A stretch of 64,000 bases of DNA. Source: Bogoriella caseilytica (GTDB lineage Bacteria > Actinomycetota > Actinomycetes > Actinomycetales > Actinomycetaceae). A program made the position numbers and the translations under genes. The DNA lies in assembly GCF_003752405.1 (NCBI RefSeq), contig NZ_RKHK01000001.1, forward strand, positions 1,922,001-1,986,000, read 5' to 3'. Of this stretch, positions 7,424 to 14,385 are shown in pieces. The stretch's first letter is position 1. Each line of letters begins with the position of its first letter. Under the pieces are notes generated by a model, which had not been told where the DNA came from, searched no databases, and saw only the letters and a program-made list of their open reading frames with translations.

Positions 7424-7943
7424 AGCGCACTCCACCAAGGATCACGGGGAGGACTGAGGTCTCCTGGCCACGCACCTGAAGTGTTGGGCTGCTCAGCTGC
7501 GAGGTCCAGCCTGATGGATGCACCGCGATGACGTTGACGCCAATCCTGCCTCCTCCCAGAAGGAGTTCGAGCAGTCCTCCGACCAGGCCGCTCAACAGGC
7601 CACGTGTGATGAGGTAGTTGTCGACAGTCCCCACGCTGACGGTCTGCGGTGCAGATCCGTTCGACGGGCTGAGGCGAAGCTGAAAGGTCGTTCCGACGGG
7701 GTACCCGGCGGTCTGCCATCGGATGCGGGCGGACCGCCAGAGCGGCTCTCCCGGCTCGGCCTCGGTGGTGCAGGTGGCATTACTGGGAGTGGCCACCGTG
7801 GACGTCGAGGTGTCCCTGGGCGGCAGTGATGCGCTGTGGCTCCATAGGCCGTAAGACGTCGTCGGAGCGCCAATGAGAACGGCAACCAGCACGATGATGA
7901 GGGCCAGTCGGCGGTGGGGCAAACGCCTCGCTTGTGTGCTCAT
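7416..7943 (-). CDS. SipW-dependent exported protein, 175 aa
   Basis: Paralogue of the 168-residue protein of cassette A. It begins MSTQARRLPHRRLALIIVLVAVLIGAP and has the SipW-type motif TTSYGLW. The mature region keeps the hydrophobic glycine-rich insert GLLSGLVGGLLELLLGG and the C-terminal GGVRCA. The ATG at 7943 overlaps the upstream stop (ATGA), which fixes the start; the open frame extends further upstream but inside the preceding gene. No catalytic motif is seen. The role is as for its paralogue: a probable fibre or matrix accessory exported by the adjacent SipW. Confidence 0.75.
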   Translation of the reverse strand: MSTQARRLPHRRLALIIVLVAVLIGAPTTSYGLWSHSASLPPRDTSTSTVATPSNATCTTEAEPGEPLWRSARIRWQTAGYPVGTTFQLRLSPSNGSAPQTVSVGTVDNYLITRGLLSGLVGGLLELLLGGGRIGVNVIAVHPSGWTSQLSSPTLQVRGQETSVLPVILGGVRCA

Positions 7944-8437
7944 GGTCGGATCTGCCTGGCTTCCACGATGACAGTGGTGTCTCCGCTGGTGTTCTGCGGA
8001 GCGGCCGCTGTCACCCAGAAGCGCACGCAGATGTCGATGGACTCTCCACCGGCGAGCGGCTGCGGGTTCGCGGCCCCCATGGGGCGAGCGGTGCCGGTGC
8101 AGTCGGCGTTCGGATGCCACACCCCGTGCAGATGGGAACCGAGGCCGCCGCTGGGGTCGTGCTGGACGGTGATCTGGGACTGCGCGGCACTATGGAGAGT
8201 GACCTGCGCAGTGCCTTCCCGGCGGTTGTCCACCAAGTTCGCGTTGTTTGGGTCGTAAGGAAACATGGCGGTGAGTGTGGGAGCGGTGATCCACTGAGCG
8301 GAGACCTGGAAGTCACTGGATCGAATCTGCACGTCCGACACTGGTTGCTGACTCTGCCAGAGAGCATGGGCGACCGCGCCGCCTGCGGCCACCAGAATGA
8401 TGGCGACGGCGATGGTGAGTGTGCCCTTGCGGAACAT
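7940..8437 (-). CDS. SipW-dependent exported protein, 165 aa
   Basis: Paralogue of the 158-residue protein of cassette A. Its leader MFRKGTLTIAVAIILVAAGG is followed by VAHALW. Two cysteines (ADCTG and DICVRF) sit at the same relative positions as in the paralogue, suggesting a conserved disulfide. The mature part is rich in Thr, Gln and Val and looks beta-structured. It overlaps the next gene by four bases (ATGA) and lies 23 bp after the TasA-like gene. The function is inferred only from the operon. Confidence 0.75.
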   Translation of the reverse strand: MFRKGTLTIAVAIILVAAGGAVAHALWQSQQPVSDVQIRSSDFQVSAQWITAPTLTAMFPYDPNNANLVDNRREGTAQVTLHSAAQSQITVQHDPSGGLGSHLHGVWHPNADCTGTARPMGAANPQPLAGGESIDICVRFWVTAAAPQNTSGDTTVIVEARQIRP

Positions 8438-8460
8438 CGCGTGGATAGGCCTGTCAGTGA

Positions 8461-8994
8461 TTAGCTCACGGGAGTCTGCTCGAGCGTAAAGGCGATCTCG
8501 CCGAAGTCCACGTCCGTGGTGGTCCCCTCGCGGTTGGGAGTGGTCTCGTCGAACTCCAGCGTCACCACGGCTTCGATCTCGTAGGGGACTCCGGGGTCGG
8601 TGGACGGCACAATGAAGCCTGCGGCATCCGAGTCCCAACCGGTGTCCACGGCGAGGTCGATGTCGAAGTACTGCTCCAGTCCGCCAGGGACGATCGCAGC
8701 GTCCTCGTTGATGCTGAGCCGGGCGTTCAGATTCTCGCCGACGGCGGTGACGGTCAGCGCCTGGGTGTAAGTGACGGTGTCACCCGGGACGATGTGGTCC
8801 GTCGCGGGGTCGAAGGCCTCGCCGTTCATCTCCCAGGTGCCGGCGCCGTCTAGCTCGAGGTTGAGGTCACCGGTTGCGACCGCACCGTCGAGCGTCTCGG
8901 TGACGGACCAGAGCGCGTAGGTGCCGGCGCCGCCGAGCAGCAGCACGACTCCAGCGCCGATCGCGACGGCACCTTTAGTCATCTTGTTTGGCAT
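8461..8994 (-). CDS. TasA-like SipW-dependent protein, first gene of cassette B
   Basis: A 177-residue exported protein opening MPNKMTKGAVAIGAGVVLLLGGAGTYALW, almost the same leader as the cassette A protein. The mature portion is acidic (pattern SVTETLDGAVATGDLNLELDG), ends in a run of short beta-like segments, and contains no cysteine. ATG 8994 is preceded by GGGGGAGAT, a good ribosome-binding site. It is promoter-proximal, so probably the most abundant product of the cassette. The leader is more conserved than the mature part, consistent with one export machinery serving diverging subunits. Confidence 0.82.
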   Translation of the reverse strand: MPNKMTKGAVAIGAGVVLLLGGAGTYALWSVTETLDGAVATGDLNLELDGAGTWEMNGEAFDPATDHIVPGDTVTYTQALTVTAVGENLNARLSINEDAAIVPGGLEQYFDIDLAVDTGWDSDAAGFIVPSTDPGVPYEIEAVVTLEFDETTPNREGTTTDVDFGEIAFTLEQTPVS

Positions 8995-9181
8995 ATCTCC
9001 CCCAGAGAGTCTGTGTGGTTGCCACCGATTGTGCGCGCGAAAGCACAGAAATGGACGGCCCGGTGAGGATGAACGACCTAAGAGGGGACTTCTTCGTCCA
9101 CTACGCACTTCCAGAAGGAATTTACGTTCGCGGTGATTATTGCCGTTAGTCGAGGGCCTTGGCAACCATCAAATCGATAAG

Positions 9182-9193
9182 TGATCCAGATCA
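9182..9193. promoter_or_regulatory. Crp/Fnr-like inverted repeat
   Basis: TGATC and GATCA arms around CA, reading as GTGAT-N4-ATCAT, which resembles the half-sites of Crp/Fnr family regulators. It lies about 190 bp upstream of the TasA-like gene start. No regulator is identified. Confidence 0.35.
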
Positions 9194-9302
9194 TAGTAGG
9201 CATAAACGGTCGTCTACTGTTGTAAATCACGGTCGCACCTGGGGGAAGGTGGTAATGCCAAGACAATATGGCAAACAGTCCTCACGGCAAATGCGGCCCC
9301 CC

Positions 9303-9320
9303 GCCAATTATTCAATTGGC
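9303..9320. promoter_or_regulatory. Perfect palindrome, possible operator
   Basis: Arms GCCAATT and AATTGGC with a 4-nt centre (ATTC), in the AT-rich region upstream of cassette B. No T-run follows, and it is far from the AI-2E stop, so an operator fits better than a terminator. Confidence 0.4.
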
Positions 9321-9461
9321 ATGAAGAATGTCCACGCTGCACGGGTTGTTCAGCGCTCAGCCGCGGGTTTGCCCGAAGTTGGTGCGCGGGCCGGTGCGGA
9401 CCTCCATGGTGTGGCGCCGTATCGGCCTCGTTCGCATGGCAGGGCCTAGACGTCGGCCGCC

Positions 9462-10640
9462 CTAGACGTCGATGGCTTTGGGCCGGGCCCATCGGGCGGG
9501 CACGCCGGGGCCTTCCCATTCCTGGATGGCGCCCCAGACCACCGCGGTGAACGGCACCGCGAGCACGGCCCCGGCAAGACCGCCGAGCAGGGTGCCCACG
9601 GTCAGTGCCACCAGGATGACGAAGGCGTGGAGCTTGAGGGTGCGGCCCATGAGCACGGGCTGGAGCAGATTCCCCTCGAGCTGGTTGACCAGAACGACCA
9701 CGCCGATGACCAGCAGTGCAGTGATCGGCCCGTTGGCCACCAGCGCGACGAGTGCGGCGAGGATGCCCGCCGCCGTCGCCCCCACGATGGGAATGAACGC
9801 GAGGAGGAAGGTCAGCACCGCCAGCGGCAAGGCCAGCGGTACCTGGAGGATCACTAGGCCGATACCGACGCCGATGGCATCCACAGCGGCCACCGTGGCG
9901 GTGCCGCGCACGTAGCTGCCCAGGGTGCTGACAGTCTTGTTGCCGATGCGCTCTGCGCGTGCGTGCTGCGCTCCCTCGAAGGGTCGCATCAGGAAGGCCC
10001 ACAACGATGGCCCGTCCTTAAGGAAGAAGAACAGGATCACGATCATCAGCACCAGGCCGGTGATGAAGTTCGCCACCGCTCCGGCGCCCGCCAGAGCGCC
10101 GCTGCCGAACTGGGCGCTGGTGAGGAAGTCGATACCGGTCTCGATCCACTCATCGATCTGCGCCTGGTCGACGGTGAAGGGCAAGGTGTTGATCCATGCG
10201 ACGACGTCGCTGAAACCGGCCTGGGCCTGATCGGCCAGCTCATCCCACTGGGAGCGCACCTGAGAGACCACGAGCCAGACGGCCAGACTCAGCACGGCGG
10301 CGATCGCGAGCAGGGTGATGAGGGTGGCCACCAGGGAAGGGACCCCGCGCGAGCGCATGAATCGCATCGCGGGGTTGAAGGCCGAGGCCAGGATCAGAGC
10401 GATCAGCAAGGCCAGGGTGACCACTGCCAGCTGCTGGAAGACGAACACGACTCCCACGCCGATGGCGACCACCACGATGAGTTGCACGCCGCGGGTCGCG
10501 AGCCGCCCGAGCCCGTCAGACCAGAGGGTGGCCACCGGTGAGGGGGCTGGCGGTGGGGGAATGGGGACTGCCTGGGGTGCGGGGGCTGGCGTTCTGGCGG
10601 GGCGGTCGGTGGATCGACGGCGCCATCGCAAAGGGCTCAT
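9462..10640 (-). CDS. AI-2E family transporter (TqsA/PerM-like permease)
   Basis: A 392-residue membrane protein with about eight hydrophobic segments and the family features: LFFFLKDGP in the middle and a C-terminal permease core (GATAAGILAALVALVANGP, VNQLEGNLLQPVLMG). The N-terminal 40 residues are Pro-rich and cytosolic. Members include the autoinducer-2 exporter TqsA and sodium/proton antiporters, so the substrate cannot be assigned. A TACCTT -10 box lies 7 nt before the ATG with no Shine-Dalgarno, suggesting a leaderless transcript. Confidence 0.9.
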   Translation of the reverse strand: MSPLRWRRRSTDRPARTPAPAPQAVPIPPPPAPSPVATLWSDGLGRLATRGVQLIVVVAIGVGVVFVFQQLAVVTLALLIALILASAFNPAMRFMRSRGVPSLVATLITLLAIAAVLSLAVWLVVSQVRSQWDELADQAQAGFSDVVAWINTLPFTVDQAQIDEWIETGIDFLTSAQFGSGALAGAGAVANFITGLVLMIVILFFFLKDGPSLWAFLMRPFEGAQHARAERIGNKTVSTLGSYVRGTATVAAVDAIGVGIGLVILQVPLALPLAVLTFLLAFIPIVGATAAGILAALVALVANGPITALLVIGVVVLVNQLEGNLLQPVLMGRTLKLHAFVILVALTVGTLLGGLAGAVLAVPFTAVVWGAIQEWEGPGVPARWARPKAIDV

Positions 10641-10647
10641 GCTCGCG

Positions 10648-10653
10648 AAGGTA
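10648..10653 (-). promoter_or_regulatory. -10 box of AI-2E transporter gene (leaderless)
   Basis: TACCTT on the minus strand, 7 nt before the ATG at 10640; fits TANNNT. No ribosome-binding site follows. Confidence 0.5.
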
Positions 10654-10706
10654 GACCATGCGCGGGGGATTGGGGGTGGGAAGTCGGTTGTGTCGCGCGG
10701 GCGGCG

Positions 10707-11609
10707 TTAGGCGGGGGTGGCGTTGCTCCCCAGGGGGAAGGTGACGCCGGTGAGTTCCTCGGAGACCGTCCACAGCCGGCGGGCGAGGTCGCCGTCGCGG
10801 GCTGCCCGGGAGCGGCCGACCAGCTTGGGGGCGCCGCGGCTCTGCAGGAGACCGCCCGGCCCGGCGTAGCTGTTACCCGGGATGTCCGCCACGGCCGCGT
10901 ACAGGGTGGGCAGGGCGCCGTCGTCGTCACTCTGGGCGAGCCCATGCAGGAACCACTGCTGGAAAGCCTCGAGCCGGGGCCGTTTGCCGGGGGACTTCAG
11001 CAAGTTGGTGGAGGCGAGGCCGGGATGCGCCGAGGTGGCGAGCACCGGGGAGCCGGCTGCGGTGAGTCTGCGCTGGAGTTCGGCGGAGAACAGCAGGTTG
11101 GCGAGCTTGGACTGCCCATATGCCTGCATGGCGCGGTAGGGCCGCTGATTCCAGTTCAGGTCCTCGAAGTTGATCGATCCCGCCCGGTGCCCGTTGGAGG
11201 AGACGGTGACCACTCGCCCGGTGATCCTCGGCAGGAGCAGATTGGTCAGCGCGAAGTGGCCGAGGTGGTTGGTGCCGAACTGCAGCTCGAAACCCTCAGC
11301 GGTGCGGCCCAGTGGTGGCACCATCACGCCGGCGTTGTTGATGAGGACCTCCACCGGCTCGGCGAGGTTCTCGGCGAAGGCGCGCACCGAGGAGAGATCG
11401 GTGAGATCGAGGTGCCGGACCTCGACGTCGCCCGTCATGGTGGCGGCGGCGTCCCGGCCCTTGCTGAGGTCGCGCACGGCCAGGATGACGCGAGCGCCCC
11501 GGGCCGCGAGTTCCCGGGCATTGGATCGGCCGAGGCCGCTGTTGGCGCCGGTGATGACGACGGTCTTGCCGGTCATGTCCGGGATGTCTGCGGTGGAGAA
11601 AGAGGTCAT
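10707..11609 (-). CDS. Short-chain dehydrogenase/reductase (SDR)
   Basis: NAD(P)-dependent oxidoreductase of 300 residues. It has the nucleotide motif TGANSGLG (20-27), NNAG at 91-94, catalytic Ser138 and the YxxxK pair Tyr164/Lys168. The sequence style (TNHLGHFALT, NFEDLNW) is that of retinol dehydrogenase-like SDRs, a broad group whose substrate cannot be read from sequence. It is divergent from a TetR gene; two tandem 17-bp palindromes lie between them, one covering this gene's -10 box. It is therefore very likely repressed by that regulator and induced by its ligand. Confidence 0.92.
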   Translation of the reverse strand: MTSFSTADIPDMTGKTVVITGANSGLGRSNARELAARGARVILAVRDLSKGRDAAATMTGDVEVRHLDLTDLSSVRAFAENLAEPVEVLINNAGVMVPPLGRTAEGFELQFGTNHLGHFALTNLLLPRITGRVVTVSSNGHRAGSINFEDLNWNQRPYRAMQAYGQSKLANLLFSAELQRRLTAAGSPVLATSAHPGLASTNLLKSPGKRPRLEAFQQWFLHGLAQSDDDGALPTLYAAVADIPGNSYAGPGGLLQSRGAPKLVGRSRAARDGDLARRLWTVSEELTGVTFPLGSNATPA

Positions 11610-11615
11610 GGATCG

Positions 11616-11621
11616 AATGTA
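11616..11621 (-). promoter_or_regulatory. -10 box of the SDR gene (leaderless)
   Basis: TACATT on the minus strand, 6 nt before the ATG at 11609; it overlaps the first operator palindrome. Confidence 0.6.
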
Positions 11622-11634
11622 GGCAGTGTCTACA
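11618..11634. promoter_or_regulatory. TetR operator palindrome 1
   Basis: TGTAG-N7-CTACA, 17 bp, with 14 of 17 positions symmetric. It overlaps the SDR -10 box. The spacing to the next palindrome is 18 bp, so both would be on the same DNA face only approximately. Confidence 0.65.
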
Positions 11635-11635
11635 G

Positions 11636-11652
11636 TGTTGTCAACGGCAACA
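11636..11652. promoter_or_regulatory. TetR operator palindrome 2
   Basis: TGTTG-N7-CAACA, the same 5-7-5 geometry as the first palindrome and 18 bp further on, just upstream of the -10 box of the TetR gene. It could serve autoregulation. Confidence 0.6.
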
Positions 11653-11657
11653 TCGCT

Positions 11658-11663
11658 TAGGAT
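11658..11663 (+). promoter_or_regulatory. -10 box of the TetR gene (leaderless)
   Basis: TAGGAT, 7 nt before the GTG at 11671. It supports that start over the upstream GTG at 11626, which lies inside the operator. Confidence 0.5.
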
Positions 11664-11670
11664 CGGCGTC

Positions 11671-12270
11671 GTGACTGAAGCGAACGAGCGGACCTATCAT
11701 CACGGGCGGCTGCGGCCCGCCCTGCTGGCAGCCGCCGAACGCACCCTGCGGGAGCAGGGGATCGAGCAGCTCTCCTTGCGTGAGCTGGCCAGGGATGTCG
11801 GGGTGAGCCACGGGGCTCCTCGCCGGCACTTCCGCGACAGGCAGGAACTCCTCGACGCCCTCGCCGTGACCGGGTTCGAGCGCCTGGACGCCGAGCTGCG
11901 CTCCGCCCTGGAGCAGGCGGGGGAGGCATTCGCGCCCCGGCTCGGCGCTCTCGTGCATGCATACATCCGCTTCGCGACGCAGGACGCGGCGCTCCTGGAG
12001 CTCATGTTCACCAGCAAGCACCGGCCCGGCGCCGAGCGCGTAGCCGAGGCCGCATCCACCGGCTTGACCCTCATGCACGAGGTGATCGTGCAGGGCCAGG
12101 CCGACGGCGCGCTGGCCGCTGGAGACCCCGAGAAGATCGGGATCGTCCTGTTCGCCACCATGCAGGGCATCGCCACATTGATCAACGGCGACATGATCCG
12201 GCCTGAGCTGCTCGACGGCCTGGTCGACGCGGCGATCGCACAGTTCCTGCGAGGCGCCGGTCCGGCGTGA
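11671..12270 (+). CDS. TetR family regulator
   Basis: A 199-residue repressor. The N-terminal helix-turn-helix reads YHHGRLRPALLAAAERTLREQG...LSLRELARDVGVSHGAPRRHFRDRQELL. The C-terminal ligand domain resembles the TetR_C_33/WHG type, with FTSKHRP and a final helix bundle. The GTG start is chosen because the longer frame runs through the operators. It is divergently transcribed from the SDR gene. It probably represses both genes through the two palindromes in the 61-bp gap. The inducer is unknown. Confidence 0.9.
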   Translation: MTEANERTYHHGRLRPALLAAAERTLREQGIEQLSLRELARDVGVSHGAPRRHFRDRQELLDALAVTGFERLDAELRSALEQAGEAFAPRLGALVHAYIRFATQDAALLELMFTSKHRPGAERVAEAASTGLTLMHEVIVQGQADGALAAGDPEKIGIVLFATMQGIATLINGDMIRPELLDGLVDAAIAQFLRGAGPA

Positions 12271-12274
12271 GGGG

Positions 12275-12291
12275 AGGGAGATCGTCTCCCT
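12275..12291. terminator. Hairpin between convergent TetR and M20 genes
   Basis: AGGGAGA and TCTCCCT arms with a TCG loop (7-bp stem) in the 45-bp gap between convergent stops. There is no T-run; a weak bidirectional terminator is possible. Confidence 0.4.
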
Positions 12292-12315
12292 GGCGAGATC
12301 AACCCGCAGGAGGAG

Positions 12316-13509
12316 TCACAACCGGCCCAGCAATCCCGCCAGCAGTGCGGCGCGCTCGTCCAGGGACTCCACCACGGCCTGCTCGTGCACCGCGTGCGCG
12401 CCGGCGCCCCGCGGCCCGAAGCCATCCAGCGTGGGTACCCCCAGGGAACCCAGCAGGTTGGTGTCACCAGCCCCGGCCGCCGGGTAGCCCCCCACCTCGG
12501 GCAGCCCGGCCTCCTGCGCGGCCTGCTCGACCAGTTCCATCAGTTCCGCGGAGCTCTCGCCCGCGGCCCACGCGGGCCGGTTCGAGAGCAGCTCCGCCTC
12601 CAGTACCGCGCCTGCGCGGACCGGCGTCAGGGACTGCAGGGCGCCCAGCACTTCTTGCTCCACCTCGCCGGTGCGGAAACGCAGGCCGATCTCGGCCCAG
12701 GCCTGAGCCGGCACCACATTGGCTTTCCCGCCACCGCCGATCGTGCCCACATTGCATAGCACGCCCCCGGGGCCAGAGCGCTCTGCCTCGGCCTGCTCGG
12801 CGGCAGCCACGATCGCACGGATCGCCACGATCTGATCGGCGAGCTCATCAATGGCGTTGATCCCGGACTCGGGGTCCAGCGCCGCGTGCGCCGCGCGTCC
12901 GGTCACCGCGAGCCGCACCCGGGTCGAGCCCAGCCGGCCGACCTTCAGTGCGCCGTCGGGGTGGGGGGATTCGAAACCGATCGCCGCCCGCACCCCGCGC
13001 GCCACGTCACGCAACAGCTCCTGGGAGGTGGGGGAGCCGATCTCCTCGTCACCCACGATGATGATCTGCACCGGCGGGTGATCGAGCTCGGCCTCGCGCG
13101 CCACACGCAGCCCTACATCCATCACCACGATTCCGGACTTCATGTCGAAGACTCCCGGCCCGTACGCCACGCCGTCCTCGATCCGGTAGGGCATGTCCTC
13201 CAGGGTGCCGCGCGCCCAGACGGTGTCCGAATGCCCCACGAGCAGCACCGGCATCGCGTCCGCTCGCGTGCCGCGCCCGGGAATCTCGAGCACCAGGTGG
13301 GTGCCCCATTCGCCGGTGTGCTCGCTTACCTGCGCGCCGTGTGCGGCGAATATCTCCACCACCTGGGCACTGACCGCATTCACGCCCTCGGCGTCACCGG
13401 TGGGGGATTCGGTAGTGACCATCTGCTCCAGAAGACGCATCGCGTCGCCGTGGTGGTTGCGAGCAAGTTCCAGGAGAGAGGCGCCGGATCGGGCGAGTTG
13501 GTCAGTCAT
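12316..13509 (-). CDS. M20 family metallopeptidase (probable N-succinyl/acyl-L-amino acid hydrolase)
   Basis: A 397-residue dinuclear zinc hydrolase. Metal ligands and catalytic residues are visible: GHSDTV (His93, Asp95 as the charge relay), FDMKSG (Asp122) and GDEEIGS (Glu155 general base, Glu156 ligand); a dimerisation lid domain lies in the middle. M20 enzymes cleave N-acyl amino acids and peptides. It is divergent from a GNAT transferase gene and close to an NSAR-type racemase. In the described Geobacillus pathway an M20 hydrolase releases L-amino acid from N-succinyl-L-amino acid, and I infer the same role. ATG 13509 is supported by a TATCAT -10 box 6 nt upstream; the longer frame runs antisense through the GNAT gene. 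Confidence 0.88.
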   Translation of the reverse strand: MTDQLARSGASLLELARNHHGDAMRLLEQMVTTESPTGDAEGVNAVSAQVVEIFAAHGAQVSEHTGEWGTHLVLEIPGRGTRADAMPVLLVGHSDTVWARGTLEDMPYRIEDGVAYGPGVFDMKSGIVVMDVGLRVAREAELDHPPVQIIIVGDEEIGSPTSQELLRDVARGVRAAIGFESPHPDGALKVGRLGSTRVRLAVTGRAAHAALDPESGINAIDELADQIVAIRAIVAAAEQAEAERSGPGGVLCNVGTIGGGGKANVVPAQAWAEIGLRFRTGEVEQEVLGALQSLTPVRAGAVLEAELLSNRPAWAAGESSAELMELVEQAAQEAGLPEVGGYPAAGAGDTNLLGSLGVPTLDGFGPRGAGAHAVHEQAVVESLDERAALLAGLLGRL

Positions 13510-13515
13510 GCCACA

Positions 13516-13521
13516 ATGATA
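13516..13521 (-). promoter_or_regulatory. -10 box of the M20 gene (leaderless)
   Basis: TATCAT on the minus strand, 6 nt before the ATG at 13509; it overlaps the palindrome at 13518-13532. Confidence 0.55.
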
Positions 13522-13532
13522 CGAAACGTATC
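13518..13532. promoter_or_regulatory. Perfect palindrome in the M20/GNAT divergent promoter
   Basis: GATACG and CGTATC arms with a 3-nt centre. It covers the M20 -10 box and lies just upstream of the GNAT ribosome-binding site, so a bound protein could repress both directions. The regulator is unknown, because the adjacent SIS protein has no DNA-binding domain. Confidence 0.6.
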
Positions 13533-13545
13533 TCAGGGAGATTGC

Positions 13546-14385
13546 ATGCACAGCGCCACCGCCGGGCCCTTCCTCTCCACCCCGGCCTCCGGTAGTCCCC
13601 GCACCGACACCACCGCCGTGCTCGACGGCGGTCTGGAGGTGCGTTCGCTCCAGCGGCACGAGGAGTTCGCCGCGCTCTGCCAGCTCTACCGCAAGGTCTT
13701 CGGCTACGACGGCCCGGACGACGGCCTGAACCCGCGCCTGCTCGCCAACCTCGCCGCCCATGGCGGCACCGTGGTGGGCGCGATCTCCACCGACGGCGCG
13801 CTGCAGGCCTTCGCCCTGGGCTGGACGGCCGTCGAGACCGATCCTGCCGATCCGCACGTGTACCACTTCTCGCAGGTGGCCGGTATCGCCCCGGAACTAC
13901 AGGGTCGCGGCATCGGTCGGGTGTTGAAGAACGTGCAGGCTGCGATCGCCCTCACCCGGGGTTGTACCCGCATGCGCTGGACCTACAACCCCCTCATCAC
14001 CCGCAATGCCCACTTCAATCTCGACGTGCTCGGCGCGCGCGGCCGCTGGTTCGACCGTGACGCCATCGGCCCGGGCCTGGACCGCGTCACCGTGGAGTGG
14101 GACCTCGAGCCCAGTGCGGGCGCCGGCGACGACGTGCTCACCCCGGCCGGCGTCGCGCCGCAGACGGTGCCAGCGCTGCAGGTCGGTGAGCTCGCCCAGG
14201 ACGGGCAGGCCCTGTTGCTCGGGCTGCCTACCGAGCCGGCCGGCCCGCACACCGAGATCGGCACGGCGCTCCGTGGCCGATTCGCGGAGATCTTCGAGCG
14301 CGGCTACGAGGCGGTCTCCTGCCGCCGGGTGAGCGCCCCAGAAGCGAACGTAGCGGTCTACCGTTTCGAGCGGCCGGACGCATGA
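13546..14385 (+). CDS. GNAT family acyltransferase (COG3375 type), probable N-succinyltransferase for D-amino acids
   Basis: A 279-residue GNAT protein. The acyl-CoA binding motif QGRGIGR occurs around residue 122. The strand and helix order is followed by RWTYNPLITRNAHFNLDVLGARG, a segment typical of the COG3375 group found next to N-succinylamino acid racemases. In that pathway a GNAT enzyme succinylates D-amino acids with succinyl-CoA before racemisation. The ATG at 13546 follows a CAGGGAG; the open frame upstream is antisense to the M20 gene. It overlaps the next gene by four bases (ATGA). The succinyl specificity is inferred from context only. Confidence 0.82.
   Translation: MHSATAGPFLSTPASGSPRTDTTAVLDGGLEVRSLQRHEEFAALCQLYRKVFGYDGPDDGLNPRLLANLAAHGGTVVGAISTDGALQAFALGWTAVETDPADPHVYHFSQVAGIAPELQGRGIGRVLKNVQAAIALTRGCTRMRWTYNPLITRNAHFNLDVLGARGRWFDRDAIGPGLDRVTVEWDLEPSAGAGDDVLTPAGVAPQTVPALQVGELAQDGQALLLGLPTEPAGPHTEIGTALRGRFAEIFERGYEAVSCRRVSAPEANVAVYRFERPDA

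Larger units (their letters stand above)
8995..9461. promoter_or_regulatory. AT-rich upstream region of cassette B
   Basis: These 467 bp have no convincing gene. The stretch 9100-9340 is clearly more AT-rich than the rest of the window. It contains a Crp/Fnr-like inverted repeat at 9182-9193 and a perfect palindrome at 9303-9320 (listed separately). A direct repeat CCTAGACGTCG occurs near 9446 and at the end of the AI-2E gene (9461). A 96-codon plus-strand frame here lacks coding character. It is most likely a long regulated promoter region for the matrix operon. Confidence 0.55.

Noticed and set aside
9159-9449. 96-codon plus-strand frame in the AT-rich region
   Set aside because: It has no recognisable domain or ribosome-binding site, and its codon pattern is unlike the surrounding genes.
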